The translations under genes and the position numbers were made by a program. From Gammaproteobacteria bacterium (GTDB taxonomy: Bacteria; Pseudomonadota; Gammaproteobacteria; JABABF01): a stretch of DNA of 5,603 bases. This document shows positions 1 to 5,603 of the stretch, one piece after another; within the stretch, counting starts at the first letter, position 1, and every line of letters starts with the position of its first letter. The DNA lies in NCBI GenBank assembly GCA_014238345.1, contig JABABF010000218.1, positions 1 through 5,603 on the forward strand. The letters are read 5' to 3'. The notes below the pieces were generated by a model. The model worked only from the letters and a program-made list of their open reading frames with translations, ran no database searches and was not told where the DNA came from.

Positions 1-453
1 CATCCTATTTTAAGAACAGGTGACATGCGCCCTTGGTACACTGCAAAACCGTGTGAGCGCACCATTACATCGCACATTAATTTTTGTATCTACGACAGTA
101 CATGGGAACAATCAGCTGCTTATGAATTAGATAGCAGTGAGCATGTGGCTGCTTGGGTGAAGAACGATCACTTAGGGTTTGCGGTGCTGTACACCGATCA
201 TGGTATCGTGAGAAAATACTACCCAGATTTCTTGGTGCAGCTGACAAATACAGACATGCTAGTTATTGAGGTCAAAGGACAGACTACGGCTCAGGACAAG
301 AAAAAATATAGCTACCTCCAAGAATGGGTGAAAGCAGTTACTAGTGATGGTCGCTTTGGTCGTTGGGATTGCGCCATGGCGACAAGGCCGGGGCAGATAC
401 AGGACATTTTGTCCGCAGCTCTGCGGCCGAATAATGAGGATAACTCACTATAA
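1..453 (+). CDS. C-terminal part of a restriction endonuclease (type III Res / BPTD_3080-like), 5' end outside window
   Basis: The reading frame is open from the first base, so this is the last 150 residues of a longer gene. The ATG at 25 is internal: the codons before it read HPILRTGD and run straight into the family-like motif TGDMRPWYT. The segment resembles the C-terminal nuclease domain of large helicase-nuclease restriction proteins (type III Res subunit-like, annotated as BPTD_3080 family), which are normally several hundred residues longer with an SF2 helicase at the N-terminus. Visible landmarks are KPCERT, the AAWVKNDHLGF block, and a PD-(D/E)xK nuclease core: Asp at 226-228 (YYPDF), then Glu at 268-270 and Lys at 274-276 (IEVKG). 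All catalytic residues are present, so this end looks intact. Expected role is cytoplasmic cleavage of foreign DNA. It is much more AT-rich than its neighbours, consistent with horizontal acquisition. Helicase motifs and any methyltransferase partner would lie left of the window. Family call fairly sure; subtype less so. Confidence 0.85.
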   Translation, partial: HPILRTGDMRPWYTAKPCERTITSHINFCIYDSTWEQSAAYELDSSEHVAAWVKNDHLGFAVLYTDHGIVRKYYPDFLVQLTNTDMLVIEVKGQTTAQDKKKYSYLQEWVKAVTSDGRFGRWDCAMATRPGQIQDILSAALRPNNEDNSL

Positions 454-484
454 TTCCGGCAAGTTCAACGATGCATTGCTCCCC

Positions 485-1717
485 CTACTCCCCCATCACC
501 CCATAATAGTCACAGTACCCTGCAAACTGCTCGCGTAACTCCTGCGCATCCAAGCCGTACTCCTCCAGCGTATAGCGGTGTACTCCGTGTTTGCCCTGCG
601 GTTTGGTGGCTAAATAGTCCCGTATCCGCCTCGCATCCTCCTCTCGGAACTCTAGCTCTAGTGTTGGATACACCGTTTCTATGGCGGCCACTGGGTCGCG
701 CATAAAATCGGCAAATAATAGATCGGTGATCTGCTCTACGGGTAACTCCCCAGCCTCGCGTTGGCGGATGATTTCCTCCTCCATCATCTGGTAGCTGAGG
801 GCGATCAGTGGGCCGCGCTCTAGCTTGGGGTGATGGTCGCTGCGAATCGCCTGACTGTGCGCCGTGGTGCTGGCGGTTGAGGGCACGGTTTTTAATGGGT
901 CGCGGTGGGTGTGGATGAGTTTGGCATCGGGATAGGTCGCAAACAGGGGCACCAGTCCCGATAGATGAGCCGGCGATTTAAAGAGCCAGCGGCGGCTGTC
1001 GCCCGTCTCGCTTAGCAGCTGAAAAAATCTTTTGTGAAATGTATAGGCGGGCAGTGGGTCGCTTTCCAGCGTCCGCCAAGCCGCAAACTCCAGCACATTG
1101 CATGTGGTCATCCAGTGTCCGATGTGGAACTCGCAGGCCATCGCGGTGATGCACTCCACCGGCAACGCGGCTCGCAATTCGTGCACGGCATCGAATTCGG
1201 GCAGGATGTCTGCCCACAATTCCTGCTCACTCTCGGCTAATTGAATGCGCTCGGGTAGCACCGCACCGTCGGCCAGTGGCAGTGGATGGATGGCCTCCCA
1301 AGCCAAGGGTGCGCGTAGACGTGGGTCAAGCGCCAGCAGCTCCAGCAGTATTGAGGTGCCGGTGCGTCCCGGGCCAGTGATGAATACGGGCTGGGGCAAC
1401 GCTTGCTGGGCGCGCTCTGGATGGCGGCGGTGGAACTCGGTCATCAGTAGTCGGGTGCGCAATAGGCGGATTAGCTCGGCGCGGGTCAGTATCCGCCCCA
1501 AGCTGTTCAGCTCGGCCTCACCATCCAGCGATGTCAGCAGTCGCGCCATGGGCTCGCACCAGCTGTCGCCGCCGAAATCCGTTAAGCCCGTGGACTGGCG
1601 GGCGCGCGCCATCAACTCCTCGGCATCAAAAGGTGGCACCAGCTGCGCCGCCCCGCCGATGCTCGGCCCCAAGTAGTTCAGCCGCCGCACCCAGTCGGGC
1701 GGCGGATACAGCGGCAT
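485..1717 (-). CDS. PAPS-dependent sulfotransferase family protein (second of two)
   Basis: A 410-residue cytoplasmic sulfotransferase, predicted to move a sulfuryl group from PAPS to a hydroxyl acceptor; the acceptor cannot be read from sequence. The PAPS 5'-phosphosulfate loop is GPGRTGTS at residues 115-122, preceded by the hydrophobic strand PVFIT. The 3'-phosphate site is THRDP (270-274) with a serine at 280. Between them are a His-Glu pair (179-180), shared with the other sulfotransferase here and a candidate catalytic base, and FKSPAHL (246-252). A KHG motif (376-378) and a YYGV tail are also shared with the paralogue. There is no signal peptide or membrane segment. Length suits the Sulfotransfer_3-like bacterial family. 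The ATG lies 3 bases after the TAG of the DUF1214 gene, so co-transcription and probable translational coupling are expected; no strong Shine-Dalgarno is seen. The gene ends 31 bases from the convergent restriction gene with no hairpin terminator visible. Confidence 0.9.
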   Translation of the reverse strand: MPLYPPPDWVRRLNYLGPSIGGAAQLVPPFDAEELMARARQSTGLTDFGGDSWCEPMARLLTSLDGEAELNSLGRILTRAELIRLLRTRLLMTEFHRRHPERAQQALPQPVFITGPGRTGTSILLELLALDPRLRAPLAWEAIHPLPLADGAVLPERIQLAESEQELWADILPEFDAVHELRAALPVECITAMACEFHIGHWMTTCNVLEFAAWRTLESDPLPAYTFHKRFFQLLSETGDSRRWLFKSPAHLSGLVPLFATYPDAKLIHTHRDPLKTVPSTASTTAHSQAIRSDHHPKLERGPLIALSYQMMEEEIIRQREAGELPVEQITDLLFADFMRDPVAAIETVYPTLELEFREEDARRIRDYLATKPQGKHGVHRYTLEEYGLDAQELREQFAGYCDYYGVMGE

Positions 1718-1720
1718 CGC

Positions 1721-2800
1721 CTAGTTTTCTACCGTGTCCACCTTCACTACTTCGGCCTGTATCGGCCCCGGCATTTGGTGCCCGGTCTCCAGCCAGCGGA
1801 AATAGATGAAGCCGCGATGGTGTCCCGCCGTGTCTAGCCAACCCGACCCGCGCGGTGCACAGCGGGCGATGACGATGCGCCAGCCGCCGCTCTCGTCCAG
1901 TGGCAGCTGCCGACCCAGCTGCGCACAGCGGAAGTTGTCGAAGTCGAAGGTTTGCATGGCGGTGTTCCACAGATGGCAGCTCCAGTAGCTGCAAGGCACT
2001 GCGGTGCCGCGCAACACCAGCGCCTCGTCCTCGGCCAGTCGGAAGTAACCGAAGGCGTGGATGTTGTCGGGTGTCGACCAGTGGCCAGTGGAGTCGCCGG
2101 TATTGAAGGGTGGGCAGACTTGGTTCCACGCCGCCTCGTCGGTTGGCCACTGCATGGGTGTCATGTTGACCCAGCCGCGCAGGAAGGCTGCAGTCTGCGC
2201 GATGCGCCGCGCCATCTCTTCGCTGCTGACAACGCCGCTCGGTGCTGGACCGTCCAGCGCTTCAATCTCAAAGCTGTGGTCGCCGCGCAGTGCTGGGGCG
2301 GCGAAGTACTGGCGCAGGATGATTGAGTTGGTCTCTGGTTGCAGGTGGATGTGGTTTGCCCCGCCATCTTTGTCTGTCGACAGCTCCAGCTCAAAACTGC
2401 CGTCTGGGTTGATATGGATAGAGCTGCTGTTTGTGTTGGCGACTATATGCATGTGCTCTTCGTCCTTCTCGCAGCCGTAGACGGTGAAGCCGAGGTAGAT
2501 CGCCCCCTGTAGCTGCCCACGAATGCGGTAGCGGTAGCGAGGTGACAGTGGCGCAAAAAAGTAGCGGGCGTGTTGGTTATCGCCGCCGATCTTGCGTGAG
2601 CCAGTCAAGATGCTCACCCAGTGCGGGTGCCCGGCATCGTTTTCGGTAAAGCCCTCAATGCCAAAGCTAGTGAGATCCATCAAGTTGCGGTAGGCTTCGG
2701 AGCGATCGAGATCGTCCAAATCGGGGGTGTCGTCTATTTTTTGGGCACCGGCGCTAAGTGCCTGTACCAAGGCAGCTAGACTTTCTCTGGGGTTGCTCAT
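1721..2800 (-). CDS. DUF1214 domain-containing protein
   Basis: A 359-residue soluble protein with no signal peptide or membrane helix. The C-terminal half carries the DUF1214 signature: residues 250-337 include the aromatic-rich stretch around SYWSCHLWN (271-279) and the family-typical block GWLDTAGHHRGFIYFRWL (320-337). The N-terminal half (about 35-180) is beta-rich in appearance, with RYFFAPLSPRYRYRIRGQ (79-96) and many aromatic, His and Asp residues; this pattern recurs in DUF1214 proteins of this longer type. No enzyme motif that I know is present and the biochemical function of the family is not established. The gene sits between two sulfotransferases and 3 bases upstream of one, so a role in the same pathway is likely. 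A weak ribosome site (AGAG, 8 bases before the ATG) supports the start; an upstream 10-bp palindrome at 2832-2841 may be an operator. Family call is confident; function unknown. Confidence 0.85.
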   Translation of the reverse strand: MSNPRESLAALVQALSAGAQKIDDTPDLDDLDRSEAYRNLMDLTSFGIEGFTENDAGHPHWVSILTGSRKIGGDNQHARYFFAPLSPRYRYRIRGQLQGAIYLGFTVYGCEKDEEHMHIVANTNSSSIHINPDGSFELELSTDKDGGANHIHLQPETNSIILRQYFAAPALRGDHSFEIEALDGPAPSGVVSSEEMARRIAQTAAFLRGWVNMTPMQWPTDEAAWNQVCPPFNTGDSTGHWSTPDNIHAFGYFRLAEDEALVLRGTAVPCSYWSCHLWNTAMQTFDFDNFRCAQLGRQLPLDESGGWRIVIARCAPRGSGWLDTAGHHRGFIYFRWLETGHQMPGPIQAEVVKVDTVEN

Positions 2801-2831
2801 AGTGTGGTCTCTGGCGTGGTGGTGGTTAGGA

Positions 2832-2841
2832 GAATCGATTC
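2832..2841. promoter_or_regulatory. Palindrome GAATCGATTC upstream of the DUF1214 gene
   Basis: This perfect 10-bp palindrome lies 32-41 bases before the DUF1214 start codon, a usual place for an operator, and overlaps the left arm of the long-range inverted repeat. Half of it (GAATCG) recurs at 2966-2971. It could bind a dimeric regulator; no regulator family can be assigned from it. Confidence 0.25.
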
Positions 2842-2971
2842 AAGGCAGCTGATGTGGGGTGATGAGAGCGGGGGCGATGCGCTGGCAATACTTTGATTAA
2901 TTGCGATTTGAAATAATACACTCCTCATCCATTCTCTAGCCGTCAGAGATTGAAGATTTCACCTTGAATCG
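2836..2971. repeat. Perfect 10-bp inverted repeat, arms at 2836-2845 and 2962-2971
   Basis: The left arm reads CGATTCAAGG and the right arm CCTTGAATCG, an exact reverse complement, separated by 116 bases. The match ends after 10 bases on both sides. A pair this long is not expected by chance in a 221-base gap (rough estimate a few percent). It could be two operator half-sites that loop together, or the ends of a decayed small mobile element; no flanking target duplication was seen. Confidence 0.4.
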
Positions 2972-3021
2972 TTGGCTTTGCCGTTCACTCTTGATCGGTT
3001 GTCTGCTCTGAGCGGCTGCCC

Positions 3022-4275
3022 TTAGACATGTTCGCAACGCACACCGAAGCGCTTGTAGTAGAAATCGAAACGCTGCGAGAGCGCCGTCACATCCAAGCCC
3101 AAGTCGCGCTCCAGCTGGTAGCTGATGCGGCCATGCTTGTTGCGTGGGTTCTCGGCCATGTAGCGCTCGAAGTGTTGGCGGTCCGTGGCCGACAACTCCA
3201 GCCCAGCCACTTCGTAGATGCGAGCCACCATGCCAATGTTGTCGGCCATGAACTCGTGGAACAGTACATCAATGCTCTGCGCCGCTGGCAACAGGTGGCG
3301 GTCGCGGGTGCAGCTGCGCAACAGCTGCTCTACCCGCTCCGCCCAGTAGGCACCGAGCCGCTGGGGGCTCATCTCGGTGCGCCGTATGCGGTCGCCGTAG
3401 GCCAGCATGGTGGCTGCCGAAGCGATCACCGAAATCGGGTCACGGTGGGTGATGGCGACAGTGGCATCGGGGAAGGTCTCAATGAGTGGGCCGAGCTGCT
3501 CCAGATGCTGTGGTGACTTCAATATCCAGCGCACCGGACCCGGTCGTTGAAATTGCACCGCCTGCAAGGCTGTCCTCAGGAATTGGTAATGCGGGCGCTG
3601 GTCGTGCGCCAAGTAGTAGTCGCGCCAGCGTGGTACATAGGCGAGCCACTCTGGGATATAGGTGCTGAAGTCCACCGCCTGCAGCTCGATCTCCTCGTGC
3701 ACATGCTCGGCAGTCATGTCGTGCATGGCTTTGAGCAGTGGTAGCATCGCATCGCCCATCGCATGAGCCTCGCGGCAGCGCACTAGGCGGGCATCCGCTA
3801 CCTCGCCGGGAACGGCCACCGGTTCACGGCTCTCCCAGTAGGGCATGGAGCGCAGTCTGGGGTCGCTGGCAATCAGGTTGACGAGGTGGGTGGTGCCCGA
3901 GCGCGGCAAGCCGACAATGATGAGGGGTGCGGACAGCTCAACTTCGTGGATTTCTGGGTGGCGCTCTAGCAGTGCAAAGAGCCGCAGCCGGTTGGCGGCG
4001 TAGCGCACGAGGTCGGCGTGCATGCTCAGGCGACCCAGCGGCCCCAGCGTATGATCCTCGGCGATCGATTGAATGAGCACGGCGAGGCGCTCGCGGAAAT
4101 CAGCTGGCCCGAAATCGCTGAGCTGCGTCTGTTGGGCGGCCTCGGCGAGAATGGGCTCCAGTGCCAGAGTGGGCTCGTTGGCGGCGGCGTATTCCATAGC
4201 CCCCCGTTGCAGATCGCTCAGAACGGGGTTGTAGAGGTCGTTGAACTCTATATCAACAGGTGGGGTTGAGCTCAT
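3022..4275 (-). CDS. PAPS-dependent sulfotransferase family protein (first of two)
   Basis: A 417-residue cytoplasmic sulfotransferase that should transfer sulfate from PAPS to a small-molecule hydroxyl group; substrate unknown. The PAPS loop is the canonical GLPRSGTT at residues 122-129 after the strand PLIIV. A candidate catalytic His-Glu (193-194, within AEHVHEEI) follows, then LKSPQHL (252-258), the 3'-phosphate site THRDP (276-280) with Ser282 and Ser286 nearby, and NKHG (379-382). The layout matches the downstream sulfotransferase, but loop and acceptor-facing sequence differ strongly, so the two are old paralogues rather than a recent duplication. The chosen ATG has no purine-rich Shine-Dalgarno: the 20 bases before it are C-rich on the coding strand. 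A perfect TATAAT lies 39 bases upstream, fitting a short leader. The gene is divergent from the Rieske oxygenase and 221 bases upstream of the DUF1214 gene on the same strand. Confidence 0.9.
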   Translation of the reverse strand: MSSTPPVDIEFNDLYNPVLSDLQRGAMEYAAANEPTLALEPILAEAAQQTQLSDFGPADFRERLAVLIQSIAEDHTLGPLGRLSMHADLVRYAANRLRLFALLERHPEIHEVELSAPLIIVGLPRSGTTHLVNLIASDPRLRSMPYWESREPVAVPGEVADARLVRCREAHAMGDAMLPLLKAMHDMTAEHVHEEIELQAVDFSTYIPEWLAYVPRWRDYYLAHDQRPHYQFLRTALQAVQFQRPGPVRWILKSPQHLEQLGPLIETFPDATVAITHRDPISVIASAATMLAYGDRIRRTEMSPQRLGAYWAERVEQLLRSCTRDRHLLPAAQSIDVLFHEFMADNIGMVARIYEVAGLELSATDRQHFERYMAENPRNKHGRISYQLERDLGLDVTALSQRFDFYYKRFGVRCEHV

Positions 4276-4314
4276 GAATTAGGGGGGGCGGAGGGCTACC
4301 GTGCAATGCTCGGC

Positions 4315-4320
4315 ATTATA
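4315..4320 (-). promoter_or_regulatory. Predicted -10 box for the sulfotransferase gene at 4275-3022
   Basis: On the minus strand this reads TATAAT, a perfect -10 consensus, 39 bases before the sulfotransferase ATG, so the transcript would start near 4308. No -35 match stands at 16-18 bases spacing and there is no extended TG motif, so an activator may be needed or this may be chance. The inverted repeat AATGC-TCG-GCATT (4305-4317) overlaps the box and the predicted start point, a position where a bound repressor would block transcription. Confidence 0.4.
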
Positions 4321-4427
4321 GGATGCTGATGATGGCTATTGCGCGATGGTGTCAGCTGGCCTGCGTCATTAAAACCAAGTTATCGGTGTTTCTGCTCCAC
4401 TTGAGCTTGAGCTGCATGCCTCATGTA

Positions 4428-4456
4428 TTGACAATGGGCGCACTCTGTAGTAGATT
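4428..4456 (+). promoter_or_regulatory. Predicted sigma70-type promoter for the Rieske oxygenase
   Basis: A perfect -35 box TTGACA (4428-4433) is followed after exactly 17 bases by TAGATT (4451-4456), a 4-of-6 match to the -10 consensus. Transcription would begin near 4463, giving a leader of about 60 bases before the ATG at 4526. A short inverted repeat GATT-GA-AATC (4453-4462) overlaps the -10 box and start point and could be a repressor site, though arms of 4 bases arise easily by chance. The tandem hexamer CTTGAG CTTGAG (4400-4411) lies just upstream of the -35 box. Confidence 0.6.
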
Positions 4457-4525
4457 GAAATCGCGTGGTTTGCCGTGCGGTGATTGCGCTTTTCCTCTTT
4501 ATCAGTCACTCAGAGTAACAAGACC

Positions 4526-5566
4526 ATGGCTCGGAATCGAGAACCCCGCCGCATCATTGCGGCTCCTATAGAAGAGCGCTATGCGCGCGGTTGGCACTGC
4601 CTCGGCCTCGCCGCCGACTACACCGAGAAGCCGACCTTGCTGAAGAACTTTGGCACCGAGCTCGTAGCCTATCGGGGTGAAGGGGGGCAAGTGAGCATCC
4701 TTGATGCCTACTGCCCGCACATGGGCGGCAATTTGTCGCAGGGCGAGGTCTGTGGTAATTCGCTGGTCTGCCCTTTCCACCACTGGAGCTGGGGGGCGGA
4801 TGGTGTTTGTGATGGCATCCCCTATGCCAAGAAGATTCCACCAGAGGCAGTGATTCGCTCGTGGCCGACAATGGAAGAGAACCAGTTGCTATTTGTGTGG
4901 CACGACCACGAGGGCAACCCGCCTATCCCCGAGCAGCGCATTGAGCACATTGCCGATTGTTTTTCGGACGAATGGACCGATTGGCAGTTAGGGCATCAGG
5001 TCATCCACACCAACTGTCGCGAGCTGGTTGACAACATGGCCGACTTCGCCCACTTCGGCCCGGTACACGGCGCACCTTGCAATGGCTTCAGCAATTTTTC
5101 CGAAGGCTACAAATACACGCAGGTGATGAAAGGTAGTAGCGAGCGGCTGTCCGAGGGTGCCGAGCTGACCAGCACGGCCACCTACTATGGCCCGGCTTAC
5201 ATGAACACCTACATGACGGGCAAGATAAACGGCATGGATGTGGCCTCTCGCCTATTGGTCACACATGTGCCGATAGATGTCGACAGCTTCGACTTGCGCT
5301 TTGGTGTGATCGTTCGCAAAATCCCCGGAGTCAGCGATGCCGACAATCTGGCGATGGCCGAGCAGTATGTTGAGCTGAACAACATCTCCTTTGGCCAAGA
5401 TGTTGACATTTGGCATACCAAGCGGCGGGTTGATAACCCAGTACTGTGTGACGGTGATGGCCCCATCAACATGGTGCGCAAGTGGTACAGCCAGTTCTAC
5501 ATGGATGCAGCCCAAGTACCCAAGTCGCTACAGAGCAAAAAAGAGTTTGTGCTAGATTTGGGCTAA
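4526..5566 (+). CDS. Rieske [2Fe-2S] non-heme iron oxygenase, KshA-like alpha subunit
   Basis: A 346-residue oxygenase component predicted to hydroxylate or otherwise oxidise a hydrophobic substrate using O2 and electrons from a separate reductase. The N-terminal Rieske domain has Cys63-Pro-His65 (CPHMGGNL) and Cys82-x-x-His85 (CPFHHW), a complete cluster-ligand set. The catalytic domain has the bridging Asp173 and iron ligands His176 and His181 (DFAHFGPVH); the third ligand is most likely Asp292 in QDVDIW. Order and spacing resemble KshA, the 3-ketosteroid 9-alpha-hydroxylase oxygenase, which is somewhat longer (about 380-400 residues), and related monooxygenases; steroid specificity is inference only. 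Start: I prefer the ATG at 4526, giving an ordinary N-terminus (MARNREPRR). An in-frame TTG at 4484 would add 14 residues of no recognisable character. A weak AGAG lies 10 bases before the ATG. No beta subunit, ferredoxin or reductase gene is in the window. A consensus-like promoter lies upstream at 4428-4456. Confidence 0.92.
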   Translation: MARNREPRRIIAAPIEERYARGWHCLGLAADYTEKPTLLKNFGTELVAYRGEGGQVSILDAYCPHMGGNLSQGEVCGNSLVCPFHHWSWGADGVCDGIPYAKKIPPEAVIRSWPTMEENQLLFVWHDHEGNPPIPEQRIEHIADCFSDEWTDWQLGHQVIHTNCRELVDNMADFAHFGPVHGAPCNGFSNFSEGYKYTQVMKGSSERLSEGAELTSTATYYGPAYMNTYMTGKINGMDVASRLLVTHVPIDVDSFDLRFGVIVRKIPGVSDADNLAMAEQYVELNNISFGQDVDIWHTKRRVDNPVLCDGDGPINMVRKWYSQFYMDAAQVPKSLQSKKEFVLDLG

Positions 5567-5581
5567 AGTCGGCTTATAGTG

Positions 5582-5603
5582 ATGGTGGATGGCACCGAGC
5601 TCG
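5582..5603 (+). CDS. Possible start of the next gene, cut by window end
   Basis: An ATG at 5582 opens a frame reading MVDGTEL to the window edge, 15 bases after the oxygenase stop; a GTG at 5579 is in the same frame. There is no clear Shine-Dalgarno. Seven residues do not allow identification. The close spacing would fit a co-transcribed gene, possibly a pathway partner of the oxygenase. Confidence 0.2.

Larger units (their letters stand above)
2801..3021 (-). other. 221-base gap between the first sulfotransferase and the DUF1214 gene
   Basis: No coding sequence or RNA gene is recognised here. No stem followed by T-run was found after the sulfotransferase stop, so read-through from the upstream gene is possible. 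A weak minus-strand -10-like TATTAT (2913-2918) has no good -35 partner, so an internal promoter for the DUF1214/sulfotransferase pair is possible but unproven. The gap contains a 10-bp palindrome and a 10-bp long-range inverted repeat, listed separately. Confidence 0.45.
4276..4525. promoter_or_regulatory. Divergent intergenic control region between sulfotransferase and Rieske oxygenase
   Basis: These 250 bases separate two divergent genes and carry no supported coding sequence; the short frame through 4323-4571 overlaps the oxygenase start out of frame and has no recognisable protein. Contents from left to right: a run of seven G at 4282-4288, the 5-3-5 inverted repeat at 4305-4317, the minus-strand TATAAT, a tandem CTTGAG repeat, and the plus-strand promoter. 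The lower GC between about 4360 and 4460 fits a promoter region. Joint control of both directions is plausible but no regulator gene is in the window. Confidence 0.5.

Noticed and set aside
344..538. A 64-codon plus-strand frame over the end of the restriction gene
   Set aside because: It lies mostly inside the nuclease domain in another frame and runs into the convergent gene; no protein family resemblance.
1245..1676. A 143-codon plus-strand frame opposite the second sulfotransferase
   Set aside because: It is antisense to a well-supported gene in high-GC DNA, is rich in Ser/Arg/Ala without recognisable motifs, and has no ribosome site; it is a shadow.
1626..2150. A 174-codon minus-strand frame across the DUF1214-sulfotransferase junction
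   Set aside because: It overlaps both real genes out of frame and is Arg/Gly/Ala-rich, as expected of a high-GC shadow frame; it does not suggest a frameshifted gene because both real frames are complete.
3028..3516. A 162-codon plus-strand frame opposite the first sulfotransferase
   Set aside because: It overlaps a gene with intact PAPS motifs, has low-complexity Ala/Val/Leu/His content and no family resemblance.
4371..4383. AAC-CAA-GTT resembling the steroid regulator KstR box
   Set aside because: The KstR consensus has two bases between AAC and GTT; here there are three and the outer bases do not match. That regulator is also best known from actinobacteria.
5597..5602. GAGCTC (SacI site) at the very end of the window
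   Set aside because: It could be a cloning edge, but a six-base site is common and nothing else points to vector sequence.
5567..5603. Terminator after the oxygenase gene
   Set aside because: No stem with a T-run is visible in the 37 bases left, and a possible next start at 5582 suggests that the transcript continues.
1..5603. CRISPR array, tRNA, rRNA, insertion sequence
   Set aside because: No regularly spaced repeats, no cloverleaf-like or rRNA sequence and no transposase frame were found on either strand.

Overview
This window looks like chromosomal or metagenomic DNA of a Gram-negative bacterium. I lean towards a marine-type gammaproteobacterium, but only from general knowledge of where such gene sets occur; there is no rRNA or other taxonomic marker here. 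It holds one truncated defence gene on the left, then a compact set of four complete metabolic genes with no stretch over 300 bases lacking a gene.

Left edge (1-453, + strand): the last 150 residues of a large restriction-type endonuclease, carrying its PD-(D/E)xK nuclease motif. It is AT-rich (about 43% GC by hand count over 61-360), whereas sampled lines of the neighbouring genes are about 65-68% GC. It ends 31 bases from the end of the convergent gene next to it, so a genomic boundary probably lies near 454-484.

Centre (485-4275, - strand): three genes read leftwards: a sulfotransferase (4275-3022), a DUF1214 protein (2800-1721) and a second, clearly different sulfotransferase (1717-485). 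The DUF1214 gene and second sulfotransferase are only 3 bases apart and must be co-transcribed. A 221-base gap with a long-range 10-bp inverted repeat separates the first sulfotransferase from that pair.

Right (4526-5566, + strand): a Rieske [2Fe-2S] non-heme iron oxygenase alpha subunit of the KshA-like, single-component-oxygenase type, read divergently from the sulfotransferases. The 250-base divergent region holds a good sigma70-like promoter for the oxygenase (TTGACA, 17 bases, TAGATT) and a perfect TATAAT box facing the sulfotransferase side. A possible next gene begins within the last 25 bases.

Functional reading (inference): the oxygenase would hydroxylate a hydrophobic substrate, perhaps a steroid or terpenoid, and the two PAPS-dependent sulfotransferases could place a sulfate on the resulting or an existing hydroxyl. 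The DUF1214 protein has no established biochemical role. No reductase or ferredoxin partner for the oxygenase, no PAPS synthesis gene, no transporter and no regulator is visible. The oxygenase/sulfotransferase pair/DUF1214 grouping is the most interesting thing in the window.
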